Source of the DNA: SZAS-103 sp036496805
Lineage (GTDB): Bacteria; Pseudomonadota; Gammaproteobacteria; Xanthomonadales; Xanthomonadaceae
Reading direction: 5' to 3'
NCBI GenBank assembly: GCA_036496805.1
Contig: DASXKN010000009.1
Coordinates: 1-64,000 of the forward strand
DNA length: 64,000 bases
In this document: positions 35,185 to 44,841 of the stretch, one piece after another
How the letters are laid out: each line of letters opens with the position of its first letter
How positions within the stretch are numbered: position 1 is the stretch's first letter
The notes under the pieces: model-generated
Databases searched by the model: none
What the model was told of the DNA's origin: nothing
What the model saw: the letters and a program-made list of their open reading frames with translations, nothing else
Translations under genes and position numbers: made by a program

Positions 35185-35953
35185 AGCCCTGCAGCAGTCT
35201 TTCGCCGACGCGCTCTTGGAACAGGCGCGCGTATCCGCGCTGCTGCCCGCGCTCGCCGATCCCGACGGCCGCGCGACCGAGCGCCTCGCGCTGTACCGCG
35301 GCAACCTCGTCGCCGCGTGGCAGAAGGCGCTCGCGAGCACCTATCCGGTGGTGCGCGCGATCGTCGGCGAGGAATTCTTCGACGCGCTCGCGCGCGAGTA
35401 CGGTCGCGCGCATCCGAGCGCGAGCGGCGACCTCAACCGTTTCGGCGAACGCTTCGCGGCGTTCGTGGCTGCATTCGAACACACGCAGTCCCTGCCCTAC
35501 CTTCCCGATGTCGCCGCGCTGGAATGGCTGGTGCACCGTGCGCACTACGCGGCCGACGCCGCGTCAGTCGTGCGCACCCGTATCGCCGCGCTGCTGCCGC
35601 ACGAGTTGCTCGCGCTGCGCTTCGATCTGCACCCGGCCTGCGCCTGGACCGATTCGCATTACCCGGTCGCGACGATCTGGCGCGCGCACCAGCCCGAGGC
35701 CGATTGCGCGCTGCCCGACGCACCCGTCGCCGGCGAGATCGCGCTGGTGGTACGACCGCGATGGAAGGTCGAGGTCGTTGCCTCGAGTCCCGGCGAAATC
35801 GCCGCGCTGCAGACCCTGCGCGAGGACCAGCCATTGCAGGCCGCGATCGAGGTCGCGCTCGACGCCGAGCCGGCATTCGACCTCGCGCGGATGCTGGTGC
35901 GCTGGCTGGACCTGGGCGTGCTGGTGCGGATGCGGACTTCGCTCGATACCTGA
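35174..35953 (+). CDS. bufC: DUF2063 partner protein of the MNIO enzyme
   Basis: 259 residues from ATG 35174, with GGAGG just upstream inside the bufB end. DUF2063 proteins act as precursor-recognition partners of DUF692 enzymes. N-terminal helical domain: LALYRGNLVAAWQKALASTYPVVRAIVGEEFFDALAREY. The C-terminal part is a beta-rich RiPP-recognition-like region. Overlap with bufB predicts co-translation and a complex. Confidence 0.9.
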   Translation: MPLEALQQSFADALLEQARVSALLPALADPDGRATERLALYRGNLVAAWQKALASTYPVVRAIVGEEFFDALAREYGRAHPSASGDLNRFGERFAAFVAAFEHTQSLPYLPDVAALEWLVHRAHYAADAASVVRTRIAALLPHELLALRFDLHPACAWTDSHYPVATIWRAHQPEADCALPDAPVAGEIALVVRPRWKVEVVASSPGEIAALQTLREDQPLQAAIEVALDAEPAFDLARMLVRWLDLGVLVRMRTSLDT

Positions 35954-36080
35954 AGTGTCGCGCTCATTGGCACATGAGCGAGTAAGGATTCGCGCGCTGC
36001 CACGTCCGATCGCTGGAGTACGGGAACAAGCCGATCACACCGGCGCGACGCGCACACCAGTTCACTTCGAGGAATCCACC

Positions 36081-36569
36081 ATGGCCGTCTTCCGTTCCCT
36101 CCACCAATGGCTCACGTTCTCGCGCTTCGACGAGGGCGTGCGCGCCTGGGCCGGATCGGCCTTGCTGCTGTTCCTGCGCCTGTACGTGGGCTGGCAGTTC
36201 TTCAACGCCGGGCTGGTGAAGATCCACGACTGGAACGCGACCCTCGCCCTGTTCCACGAGGAATACTCGGTGCCGCTACTGCCCCCGACGCTCGCGGCCT
36301 ACATCGGCGCCTTCGGCGAGCTGACCTTCCCGACCCTGCTGTTCATCGGCTTCTGCTCGCGCGCGGCAGCGCTGGGCCTGTTCGCGGTGAACGCGATGGC
36401 GGTGATCTCCTACCCGATCCTGTTCAAGCTCGACTGCCCGGCGGCGATCAACGACCACAAGTACTGGGCGATCTGCATCGCCATGATCTTCTGCTTCGGT
36501 CCGGGGCGCGTCTCGCTCGACCACCTTCTCGGCCGCCGGAATGCCACGCCGGCGATCGCGTCGGCCTGA
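36081..36569 (+). CDS. DoxX family membrane protein of the bufferin operon
   Basis: 162 residues with four membrane helices (LLLFLRLYVGWQFFNAGLVKI, FGELTFPTLLFIGF, ALGLFAVNAMAVISYPI, WAICIAMIFCFGPG), a DoxX/DoxD-like fold. Such proteins end many DUF2282-DUF692-DUF2063 operons (sometimes called BufD); their role is unproven, perhaps in membrane redox balance. GAGGAA before the ATG. It is 127 bases after bufC and converges with the kinase gene, 15 bases away. Confidence 0.82.
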   Translation: MAVFRSLHQWLTFSRFDEGVRAWAGSALLLFLRLYVGWQFFNAGLVKIHDWNATLALFHEEYSVPLLPPTLAAYIGAFGELTFPTLLFIGFCSRAAALGLFAVNAMAVISYPILFKLDCPAAINDHKYWAICIAMIFCFGPGRVSLDHLLGRRNATPAIASA

Positions 36570-36584
36570 AACCGCCGGCCGCCG

Positions 36585-39038
36585 TCAGCGGCATTTCGCG
36601 GCCTCGCTGCCGACCTTCTTCACGTCTTCCTCGTCGGTCGGCGGAAGCCCGCCCTCCTTCACGACGACCTTCCACATCGCATCGCTGGCCAGCCACTGGC
36701 GGCAGGCCTCGGCATGGTCGGGGATGATCGCCGCCATGTCGCCGGTGGCTTGCGCCACGTCGCGCTGCAAGGCCGCCGTATTCGGACTGCCGTCGACCAG
36801 CGCCTGGCGGACGGCGATGGTCTGCTTGAACGCCGCGATGGCGGCGGCGGTTTCGTTCTTGCTGCCGTGCAGGCCGGCGATGCCGTACCAGGTGTTGCCC
36901 ATGTCCTGGCGCACGGTCTGGTTGTGCGGATCGCGCGCGGCGACGTCCTGCTCCTCCTGCAGGGCCGTCGTGTACATCTTCATCGCCTCGTCGTAGCGCT
37001 TCAGGTCGACCAGGGCATCGCCGCTTTCCTGCTCGCTGAGCGCGAGCATCTGCTTGGCGCGCATGTCCGCCGGATCGAGCGCGACTTCCTTCGCCAGGAT
37101 CGTGCGTGCGTTGCTGCAATACGACAGGATCAGGGCCTTGTCCGGCACGTCGTAGCTGTTCTCGGCCAGCTTCATCCAGGTCATGCCGATCGCGTGCATC
37201 ACGGTGACGTCGTCGGGGTTGGTCTTCTGCAACGCGAGCAGCCGGTCCAGGCCGAGGTGGACCGCGGCGCGCGCCTGTTCGCTGCGACCGAGCCAGTCGA
37301 GCACTTCGCCGCGGCGGGTGTCGCTGCCGGCGATGAACAGCCCGTAGTGCAGGGGCGAGTCTCCCGGACCGTTCGCCTTCATGTCGGCTTCGGCGCGCGT
37401 GAACGCGTCGAGCGCCTGCTCGCGCTGGTTGCGCCAGAAGTAGACCTTGCCCGTGCCGTTCTCGGCCTCGGCCAGGCCACCGCCTGCGCCGGGGACGCCA
37501 TCGCGGCGCAAGGGCGTCCACAGTGCGATGTCCCTGCGATAGGCGGCATCGGCTTCCACCAGCGCATTGGTCTCGAACAGGACGTCGGCGCGATGCAGCA
37601 GCACCCTCGCCCGCAGCGACAGCGCGTCGCGATCGGATGGCAGGACGCGCAGGATCGCGTCGACATAACCCTGCGCCTGCGTGTAGCTCGCCAGTGCGCC
37701 GCGCGAGTCTCCGAGGTTCGAACTGCCGGGCTCGCCCTGCACGTCGCCTACGCGCAGCCAGGCTTCGGCAAGCTCGCGGCGCAACGGAATGGACGCGTCG
37801 TTCTCGCCGCCCAGGCGCTGCAGGTAGGTCAGCGCCTGCTTGATCAGCAGCGAGCGCGCGGTGGTCGAGCCGGGCAGCTTCACCAGCGCGTCGTTGAGGT
37901 CGAAGATCATCGCGTGGGCGAGGCTGCGCACGTCCTCGAAGCGCTGCTCGGCGAGCGCGCGCTGCTGGTTGGCGATGTGCGCCTGCCACAGGCTCGCCAG
38001 AAGGCCGCCGATCAGCGCCAGTGTCACCGCGATCGTCGCCGCGACCGCGATCGCGTTGCGACGCAGGAACTTGCCGGCGCGGTAGCCGAGCGAGTCCGGT
38101 CGCGCCCGGATCGGCTCGTTGGCCAGGTGATGGCGGATGTCGTCGGCGAAGGCGTCCACGCTCGCATAGCGGCGCTCGGGCTGGCGTTTCAATGCGGCGC
38201 CAACAATGGTGTCGAGGTCGCCGGCGATCTGGCGCGAGCGTTTGCGGCGGACTCCTGCGACCTGGGTCGCCTCGTCGAGCAGTACCCGGCTCGGCGCCAC
38301 CACGCTGTCGGCATCCAGCGCGCGCACCAGCGAAGCGATGTCGGTGGCGACCTCGGCGTGCGGCGAGACGCCGGTCAGCAACCGGTACAGCAGCGCGCCG
38401 AGCGAGTAGACGTCGCTGGCCACGCCGATCGGCTGGCCGAGCACCTGCTCCGGGCTCGCGTACTCGGGCGTGTAGGCGCGCTCGACCGTGTGCGAAATCT
38501 CGGCGCCCTCGGCGGACTGCAGCAGCTTGGCGATACCGAAATCGAGCAGCCTGGCGTTGCCCGCACGATCCACGAGGATGTTGCTGGGCTTGATGTCGCG
38601 GTGCAGGACGAGCTGGCGGTGCGCATAGGCGACCGCGTCGCAGACGTCGAGGAACACGCGCAATATCCGGTCGACGTCGCGATCGGCGAGGTGCATGTCG
38701 ATGGGCGAACCGTCGACGTATTCCATCACCAGGTAGGGCCAGCCACGCTCGCTCTCGCCGGCGTCGATCAGGCGCGCGATGTGCGGGTGCTCCAGCCGTG
38801 CCAGCGCCTGCTTCTCGGCCTCGACGCGCGCCTGCGCGCCGGGCGTCATCACGCCCTGCACAAGCTTGAGCGCGACCTGCTTGTCGAAACTCGCGTCGGC
38901 GCGCTCGGCCAGATACACCTCGCCCATGCCGCCGCGCCCGAGCAGGCGCACCACGCGCCACGCGCCGACGCGCGCGCCGGCGGGCAGCTCCCTGGCTACC
39001 GAAGGCTGGCTGCCCATGGCGTTGGTGGATGGGTTCAA
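36585..39038 (-). CDS. Transmembrane Ser/Thr protein kinase with TPR-like C-terminal region
   Basis: PknB-type kinase. 817 residues from TTG 39038, which has GGAG eight bases upstream; ATG 39017 is an alternative. Kinase domain about 28-310: glycine loop GRGGMGEV (34-41), Lys58, HRDIKPSN (146-153) and DFG (166-168), all intact. One membrane helix at about 335-357 (AIAVAATIAVTLALIGGLL). The outer part is alpha-helical with TPR-like repeats (EAWLRVGDVQGE, ALASYTQAQGYVDAILRVLPSD). Typical of xanthomonad/myxobacterial eukaryotic-like kinases; the substrate is unknown. Convergent with the bufferin operon but not evidently part of it. Confidence 0.9.
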   Translation of the reverse strand: MNPSTNAMGSQPSVARELPAGARVGAWRVVRLLGRGGMGEVYLAERADASFDKQVALKLVQGVMTPGAQARVEAEKQALARLEHPHIARLIDAGESERGWPYLVMEYVDGSPIDMHLADRDVDRILRVFLDVCDAVAYAHRQLVLHRDIKPSNILVDRAGNARLLDFGIAKLLQSAEGAEISHTVERAYTPEYASPEQVLGQPIGVASDVYSLGALLYRLLTGVSPHAEVATDIASLVRALDADSVVAPSRVLLDEATQVAGVRRKRSRQIAGDLDTIVGAALKRQPERRYASVDAFADDIRHHLANEPIRARPDSLGYRAGKFLRRNAIAVAATIAVTLALIGGLLASLWQAHIANQQRALAEQRFEDVRSLAHAMIFDLNDALVKLPGSTTARSLLIKQALTYLQRLGGENDASIPLRRELAEAWLRVGDVQGEPGSSNLGDSRGALASYTQAQGYVDAILRVLPSDRDALSLRARVLLHRADVLFETNALVEADAAYRRDIALWTPLRRDGVPGAGGGLAEAENGTGKVYFWRNQREQALDAFTRAEADMKANGPGDSPLHYGLFIAGSDTRRGEVLDWLGRSEQARAAVHLGLDRLLALQKTNPDDVTVMHAIGMTWMKLAENSYDVPDKALILSYCSNARTILAKEVALDPADMRAKQMLALSEQESGDALVDLKRYDEAMKMYTTALQEEQDVAARDPHNQTVRQDMGNTWYGIAGLHGSKNETAAAIAAFKQTIAVRQALVDGSPNTAALQRDVAQATGDMAAIIPDHAEACRQWLASDAMWKVVVKEGGLPPTDEEDVKKVGSEAAKCR

Positions 39039-39085
39039 GCGTATCTCCGCAAACGCAAGCTACTGGCCGTCGCGTGAAGCGGCCC

Positions 39086-39424
39086 TCACAGCGCATCCCC
39101 GTCCAGCTCGCCGGTGCGGATGCGCACCACGCGGTCGAGGTCGTAGACGAAGATCTTGCCGTCGCCGATCTTGCCGGTGCCGGCGGCCTGCATGATCGCC
39201 TCGACCACGCGCTCGGCCTGGTCGTCGGCGACCGCGACCTCGAGCTTGATCTTGGGCAGGAAGTCGACCACGTACTCCGCGCCGCGATACAACTCCGTAT
39301 GGCCTTTCTGGCGGCCGAAGCCCTTGACCTCGGTCGCGGTGATGCCGTTGACGCCGGCCTCGGACAGCGCCTCGCGCACGTCGTCGAGCTTGAAGGGCTT
39401 GATGATGGCCATGACCATTTTCAT
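39086..39424 (-). CDS. glnB: Nitrogen regulatory protein PII
   Basis: Trimeric signal protein reporting 2-oxoglutarate, ATP/ADP and glutamine status. 112 residues. Uridylylation site Tyr51 in ELYRGAEYVVDF, ATP-binding GTGKIGDGKIFV, C-terminal VRIRTGELDGDAL. No ammonium transporter gene is adjacent, which favours a GlnB rather than GlnK role; that is inference. In cyanobacteria PII controls arginine supply for cyanophycin; whether a similar link exists here is unknown. Confidence 0.94.
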   Translation of the reverse strand: MKMVMAIIKPFKLDDVREALSEAGVNGITATEVKGFGRQKGHTELYRGAEYVVDFLPKIKLEVAVADDQAERVVEAIMQAAGTGKIGDGKIFVYDLDRVVRIRTGELDGDAL

Positions 39425-39543
39425 GCGGGGAACTCCGCTGCAACCGTCCGACCGGCAGTGTAGCGGCTGCGCACCGCAACGGAACGCCCGCGCGAAGCGG
39501 CCACGCCGTCAACGGGCAGGCGACATGCGACGTTCATCGGCAT

Positions 39544-39559
39544 GTAGGAAAATCCCTAC
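39544..39559. promoter_or_regulatory. Palindrome GTAGG-N6-CCTAC upstream of ubiK-comM
   Basis: GTAGGAAAATCCCTAC has perfect 5-base inverted half-sites around an A/T-rich centre. It is 97 bases before ubiK and 120 bases before glnB on the other side. Same architecture as 19682-19697 at coaBC/radC. Probably a transcription-factor site. Confidence 0.45.
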
Positions 39560-39640
39560 CCGTCGTCGCGAGGTTCTCCGACGGCGCCCCCGCTGCGGCG
39601 GGACGAGACTGGCAACATGGCAATCACCGGGGAAGACAGC

Positions 39641-39907
39641 ATGCTCGACATCAAGTCCATCGACGAACTCGCCCGCCGCGTGCAGGAGGCGATCCCGCCC
39701 GGCGTGCGCGACGCGACCGGCGACCTGCACAAGCACATCCGCGCGACCCTGCAGACCGGGCTGGGCAAGCTCGACCTGGTCACCCGCGAGGAGTTCGACG
39801 TGCAGCGCGCGGTCCTGCTGCGCACCCGCGAGAAGCTCGAAATGCTCGAGCGCATGGTCGAGCTGCTCGAGACGCGGCTGGAAGCCTTTACCGGCCCGAA
39901 CCACTGA
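39641..39907 (+). CDS. ubiK: Ubiquinone biosynthesis accessory factor UbiK (YqiC/BMFP family)
   Basis: Small helical factor that binds UbiJ and lipid in the soluble ubiquinone-synthesis complex. 88 residues from ATG 39641, with GGGGAA eight bases upstream; ATG 39617 would add eight residues. The C-terminal half is a strong coiled coil (REEFDVQRAVLLRTREKLEMLERMVELLETRLEAF). Its partner gene ubiJ lies in the same window at 55685. Confidence 0.9.
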   Translation: MLDIKSIDELARRVQEAIPPGVRDATGDLHKHIRATLQTGLGKLDLVTREEFDVQRAVLLRTREKLEMLERMVELLETRLEAFTGPNH

Positions 39908-40042
39908 TCCCTCACGCAGCAGCGGTTCCGAGGGCGTGATACGCACTCGGACCGGCGCCCGTGCTTCCGATCGGATGAAGCGAACCGGGCCAGCACGCAG
40001 TTCCTCGCGCCGCGAGCCTTCACCCAACTGAAGAATGTTCCC

Positions 40043-41560
40043 ATGAGCCTGGCGCTGGTCCACAGCCGCGCCCGCGAGGGCGTGCGCGCGCCCGCGGTGC
40101 GGGTCGAGGTGCACCTCTCGGGCGGGCTGCCGAACACGACGATCGTGGGCCTGCCCGAGGCGGCGGTGCGCGAGAGCAAGGACCGCGTGCGCGCGGCGAT
40201 CCAGAACGCGCAGTTCGAATACCCGGCGCGCAGGATCACGGTCAACCTGGCGCCGGCCGACCTTCCCAAGGACGGCGCGCGCTTCGACCTGCCGATCGCG
40301 CTCGGCATCCTCGCCGCGACCGGGCAGATCCCGCTCGAAGCGCTGGCGCACTGCGAATTCATCGGCGAACTGGCCTTGACCGGCGAGCTGCGCGCGGTCG
40401 ACGGCGTCCTGCCTGCGGCGATCGCCGCGAAGGCCGACGGCCGCACCTTGTTCCTGCCGCAGGCCAACGGCGCCGAAGCCGCACTGGTTGCCGGCGTCGA
40501 TGCGCGCACCGCGCGGACCCTGCTGGAAATCTGCGCGCACCTCCATGGCGCGAAGACCCTGCCCGAAGCGGTTGCCGAACCGCTGCTCGCATCCGTCGAC
40601 GGACTCGACCTCGCCGATGTGCGCGGCCAGGCGCATGCGCGGCGCGCACTCGAAATCGCCGCGGCCGGCGCGCATCACCTGCTGCTGATCGGGCCGCCGG
40701 GCTGCGGCAAGACCCTGCTCGCGACGCGACTGCCCGGCATCCTGCCGCCGATGCTGGAAGCCGAGGCGCTGGAGACGGCGGCGATCGGTTCGGTCAGCGG
40801 CCGCGGCGTCGATCTTGCGCGCTGGAAGCAGCGTCCGTATCGCTCCCCGCACCACACCGCCAGTGCGGTCGCACTCGTCGGTGGCGGGGCCGATCCGCGC
40901 CCGGGCGAAATCTCGCTCGCTCATCATGGTGTCCTCTTCCTGGATGAATTGGCGGAGTGGGATCGGCACACGCTCGATGTGCTGCGCGAGCCGATGGAAT
41001 CGGGCCGCGTGAGCATCTCGCGCGCGGCGCGCCAGGCGGAATTCCCGGCGCGCTTCCAGTTGGTGGCCGCGATGAATCCCTGCCCCTGCGGATGGGCCGG
41101 CGATGCGTCGGGACGCTGCCGCTGCACCGGCGAGCAGATTGCACGCTACCGCGCCAGGCTGTCTGGCCCGTTGCTCGATCGCATCGACCTGCACGTGAGC
41201 GTGCCGCGCCTGTCGCATGGTGAATTGCGGCCGGACGCGCCGCAGGGCGAATCGTCGGCGGTCGTGCGCGAACGCGTGATCCGTGCGCACGCCATCCAGT
41301 TGCAGCGCTCGGGAAAATCGAATGCGCGCCTCGGCCAGCGCGAGACCGAACGCGTCTGCAAGCTCACCTCGTCGGACCAGTCGCTGCTCGAGCGCGCGAT
41401 CGATGCCTTGCAACTGTCCGCGCGCGGCACCCACCGCATCCTGCGCATGGCTCGCACCATCGCCGACCTCGCAGGCAGCGAAGCCATCGTGACCGCGCAC
41501 CTCACCGAAGCGATCGGCTACCGGCAGATGGACCGGCGCGCGCAGCTCGCGGTGGCCTGA
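40043..41560 (+). CDS. comM: ComM/YifB family Mg-chelatase-like AAA+ ATPase
   Basis: Hexameric helicase that drives branch migration during natural transformation. 505 residues. N-terminal Lon-like ChlI domain (VEVHLSGGLPNTTIVGLPEAAVRESKDRVRAAI); Walker A LLLIGPPGCGKTLLATRLPG about 212-230; Walker B HHGVLFLDELAEW; a cysteine cluster NPCPCGWAGDASGRCRC; sensor and arginine-finger region intact. It is 135 bases after ubiK. Together with radC it suggests the organism can transform, not proven. Confidence 0.95.
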   Translation: MSLALVHSRAREGVRAPAVRVEVHLSGGLPNTTIVGLPEAAVRESKDRVRAAIQNAQFEYPARRITVNLAPADLPKDGARFDLPIALGILAATGQIPLEALAHCEFIGELALTGELRAVDGVLPAAIAAKADGRTLFLPQANGAEAALVAGVDARTARTLLEICAHLHGAKTLPEAVAEPLLASVDGLDLADVRGQAHARRALEIAAAGAHHLLLIGPPGCGKTLLATRLPGILPPMLEAEALETAAIGSVSGRGVDLARWKQRPYRSPHHTASAVALVGGGADPRPGEISLAHHGVLFLDELAEWDRHTLDVLREPMESGRVSISRAARQAEFPARFQLVAAMNPCPCGWAGDASGRCRCTGEQIARYRARLSGPLLDRIDLHVSVPRLSHGELRPDAPQGESSAVVRERVIRAHAIQLQRSGKSNARLGQRETERVCKLTSSDQSLLERAIDALQLSARGTHRILRMARTIADLAGSEAIVTAHLTEAIGYRQMDRRAQLAVA

Positions 41561-41581
41561 GAAGGAAACCACGACCGTCTC

Positions 41582-41597
41582 CGGCGGACGTCCGCCG
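41582..41597. terminator. Perfect 16-bp palindrome after comM
   Basis: CGGCGGACGTCCGCCG, 22 bases after the comM stop. With no loop beyond the palindrome centre and no T-run it is a doubtful terminator, but it could form a cruciform or protein site. Confidence 0.3.
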
Positions 41598-41751
41598 CTG
41601 TCCGTTTGCGCGCAGCCGGACAGGCCTGCCCGCCCTGCATCGCAGGCGACAGGCCGCGGGCTCGCCATGCGACGGAAGAATGTCGTCTGGCACGGGCCTT
41701 GCTGGGATCACGCGCGTACCATTCCGCCGACCTTCCTCGCAGGAGCTGCCG

Positions 41752-43158
41752 ATGCCGAGTGCCGTCCTGATCGCCTCGTTGATGCTTGCGGCATCCGCGG
41801 CCTCCGTCGCGCTTCCCGCCGAACCCGCTTCTCCACGCATCGAGGCCGACGTGCGCGCGGTGCTGCATCGCGACCATGTTCCCGGCGCGGCGATCGCGAT
41901 CCTCCGCGACGGCCATCCCGTCTACATGAAAGCCTTCGGCTTGCGCGACATCGACAGCCATCGCGCGGTGACCTTCGACACCCATTTCGAGATCGGCTCG
42001 ATCACCAAGCAGTTCACCGCGGCCGCGATCCTGCAACTGAAAGAGGCGGGCAAGCTCGACCTCGACGCGAAGCTGGCGACCTACCTGCCCGACGCGCCGC
42101 ATGCCGGCGAGGTCACCCTGCGGCAACTGCTGTCGCATACCAGTGGCCTGCCCGAATACCTCGGCGATCCGGACAGCGACGCCAGCATCACCAGGCCTGC
42201 CACTTACGCCCAGCTCATGGCGCGCATCGCAGGCAAGCCGCTCGAGTTCCCGCCCGGCAGCCACTGGTCGTACTGCAATACCGGCTACATCCTGCTCGGA
42301 CGCGTGGTCGAGGTCGTTTCCGGCGAGTCCTATCGCCACTACCTGCAATCGCACTTCTTCGATCCGATGGGCATGAAGCAGACGTTTACCGTCGCCGACG
42401 AAGGCCGGCTTCCGGACATGGCCGTCGGTTACCGGACCGAAGCCGGCAAGATGCGCCGTGCTCCGACGATCGCCGATTCGGTCGGCTGGTCGGCGGGCAA
42501 CATCGTCTCGACGGTCGCTGACCTCGCACGCTGGAGCGAGGCGGTGGCCGCTGGCAAGATCGTCGACGCAGGGGACTACATCGCCATGTCGACGTCGATC
42601 GCCACGACGAAGGGCGAGGACACCGGCTACGGTTTCGGCCTGTTCGTCGACACGATCGAGGACCAGCCGCGCGTCGGCCATACCGGCGGCTCGCTGGGCT
42701 TCACCACCGCCGACGAATACTTCCCGAAACAGAAGACGCGGATCATCGCTTTCACCAACAGCGGCGATTCGCCCGAAGCGGGCGAGATCCTGTCGAACGC
42801 CGTGTTCGACGACCTGTTTCCGGACGTCGCCGCCGCCGCGCTCGCGCCCGCCGCGGGCGAGGACCCAGCTCGCACCACCGATGCGCGCGCGATGTTCGGG
42901 CAGATCCAGCGCGGCGACGAGGATCCGAGTCGCCTGGGCGCGCACCTGGCGGCGAAGTTCAAGGATGGCCTGGGCAAACGCCTGGCTGGTGCGTATGCCG
43001 CCTATGGCGCGCCCACCGCCTTCATCTACAGAGGCCATCGCTCGGCCGATGGCCTGGCGTGGTACGACTACGTCGTGCGTTTTGGTCCCGGCAGCGTTCT
43101 CAAGTTCGGCATCGGCCTGGACGATGCCGGGAAGATCGCGTCGCTCTCGTTTGGATAG
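41752..43158 (+). CDS. Serine hydrolase of the class C beta-lactamase/penicillin-binding family
   Basis: Exported serine hydrolase or peptidase; substrate unknown, not necessarily a beta-lactamase. 468 residues from ATG 41752, with AGGAG before it. Signal peptide about 1-23. Catalytic SxxK is Ser83-Ile-Thr-Lys86 (GSITKQF), YxN is Tyr174-Cys-Asn176, and the third motif is HTGG in VGHTGGSLGF. An extra C-terminal domain of about 130 residues follows, as in D-aminopeptidase and esterase relatives. Confidence 0.87.
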   Translation: MPSAVLIASLMLAASAASVALPAEPASPRIEADVRAVLHRDHVPGAAIAILRDGHPVYMKAFGLRDIDSHRAVTFDTHFEIGSITKQFTAAAILQLKEAGKLDLDAKLATYLPDAPHAGEVTLRQLLSHTSGLPEYLGDPDSDASITRPATYAQLMARIAGKPLEFPPGSHWSYCNTGYILLGRVVEVVSGESYRHYLQSHFFDPMGMKQTFTVADEGRLPDMAVGYRTEAGKMRRAPTIADSVGWSAGNIVSTVADLARWSEAVAAGKIVDAGDYIAMSTSIATTKGEDTGYGFGLFVDTIEDQPRVGHTGGSLGFTTADEYFPKQKTRIIAFTNSGDSPEAGEILSNAVFDDLFPDVAAAALAPAAGEDPARTTDARAMFGQIQRGDEDPSRLGAHLAAKFKDGLGKRLAGAYAAYGAPTAFIYRGHRSADGLAWYDYVVRFGPGSVLKFGIGLDDAGKIASLSFG

Positions 43159-43230
43159 GGCGCGGAGCCCCGAGGCGTATCCGGCCCCGAGCCTGACGAA
43201 GAGTGCTGACCGAGGTCCCGGCGTGTGCCA

Positions 43231-43257
43231 TTCGTGGTTCGACAGGCTCACCACGAA
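43231..43257. repeat. Palindromic repeat with TTCGTGGT/ACCACGAA arms
   Basis: TTCGTGGT (43231-43238) and ACCACGAA (43250-43257) enclose TCGACAGGCTC. It is a complete copy of the repeat present in pieces at 21723-21798, placed between convergent genes (serine hydrolase and aceA), where such hairpins often act as bidirectional terminators. Confidence 0.65.
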
Positions 43258-43370
43258 CGGAATCTGCTGAAAGAAACTGTTGCAACGGAATTCGTTCGTG
43301 AGCGTGACCGCTTGGGTCCGCACCACGCCCGCACCGTTGCCGGTGTGGGCGTGATCGGGTATCGATGCCG

Positions 43371-44675
<1,305 letters not shown>

Positions 44676-44731
44676 GGCGTGGCTCCTTGGAGAGGCTGTG
44701 ATGTGGAAGGTAGCGGCGATGTTTTCTTGCC

Positions 44732-44802
44732 CGTCATTCCCGCGAAGGCGGGAATCCACAAAATCCTTCGCTGGGTGGATCCCCGCCTTCGCGGGGATGA
44801 CG
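44732..44802. repeat. Inverted pair of CGTCATTCCCGCG-type palindromic repeats between aceB and aceA
   Basis: Arms 44732-44759 and 44775-44802, 28 bases each, match in inverted orientation at 26 positions around a 15-base centre. Each arm has its own stem (CCCGC...GCGGG). A REP-pair arrangement of a repeat family widespread in proteobacterial intergenic DNA. As RNA it would fold into a long hairpin separating the aceB and aceA messages. Confidence 0.85.
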
Positions 44803-44841
44803 TGCCGTAAGCGGTGGATCGAAACTCCGGGCTGCGGCGAA

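Noticed and set aside
44732..44802. CRISPR-like array
   Set aside because: Only two copies, inverted rather than direct, with no regular spacers and no cas genes.
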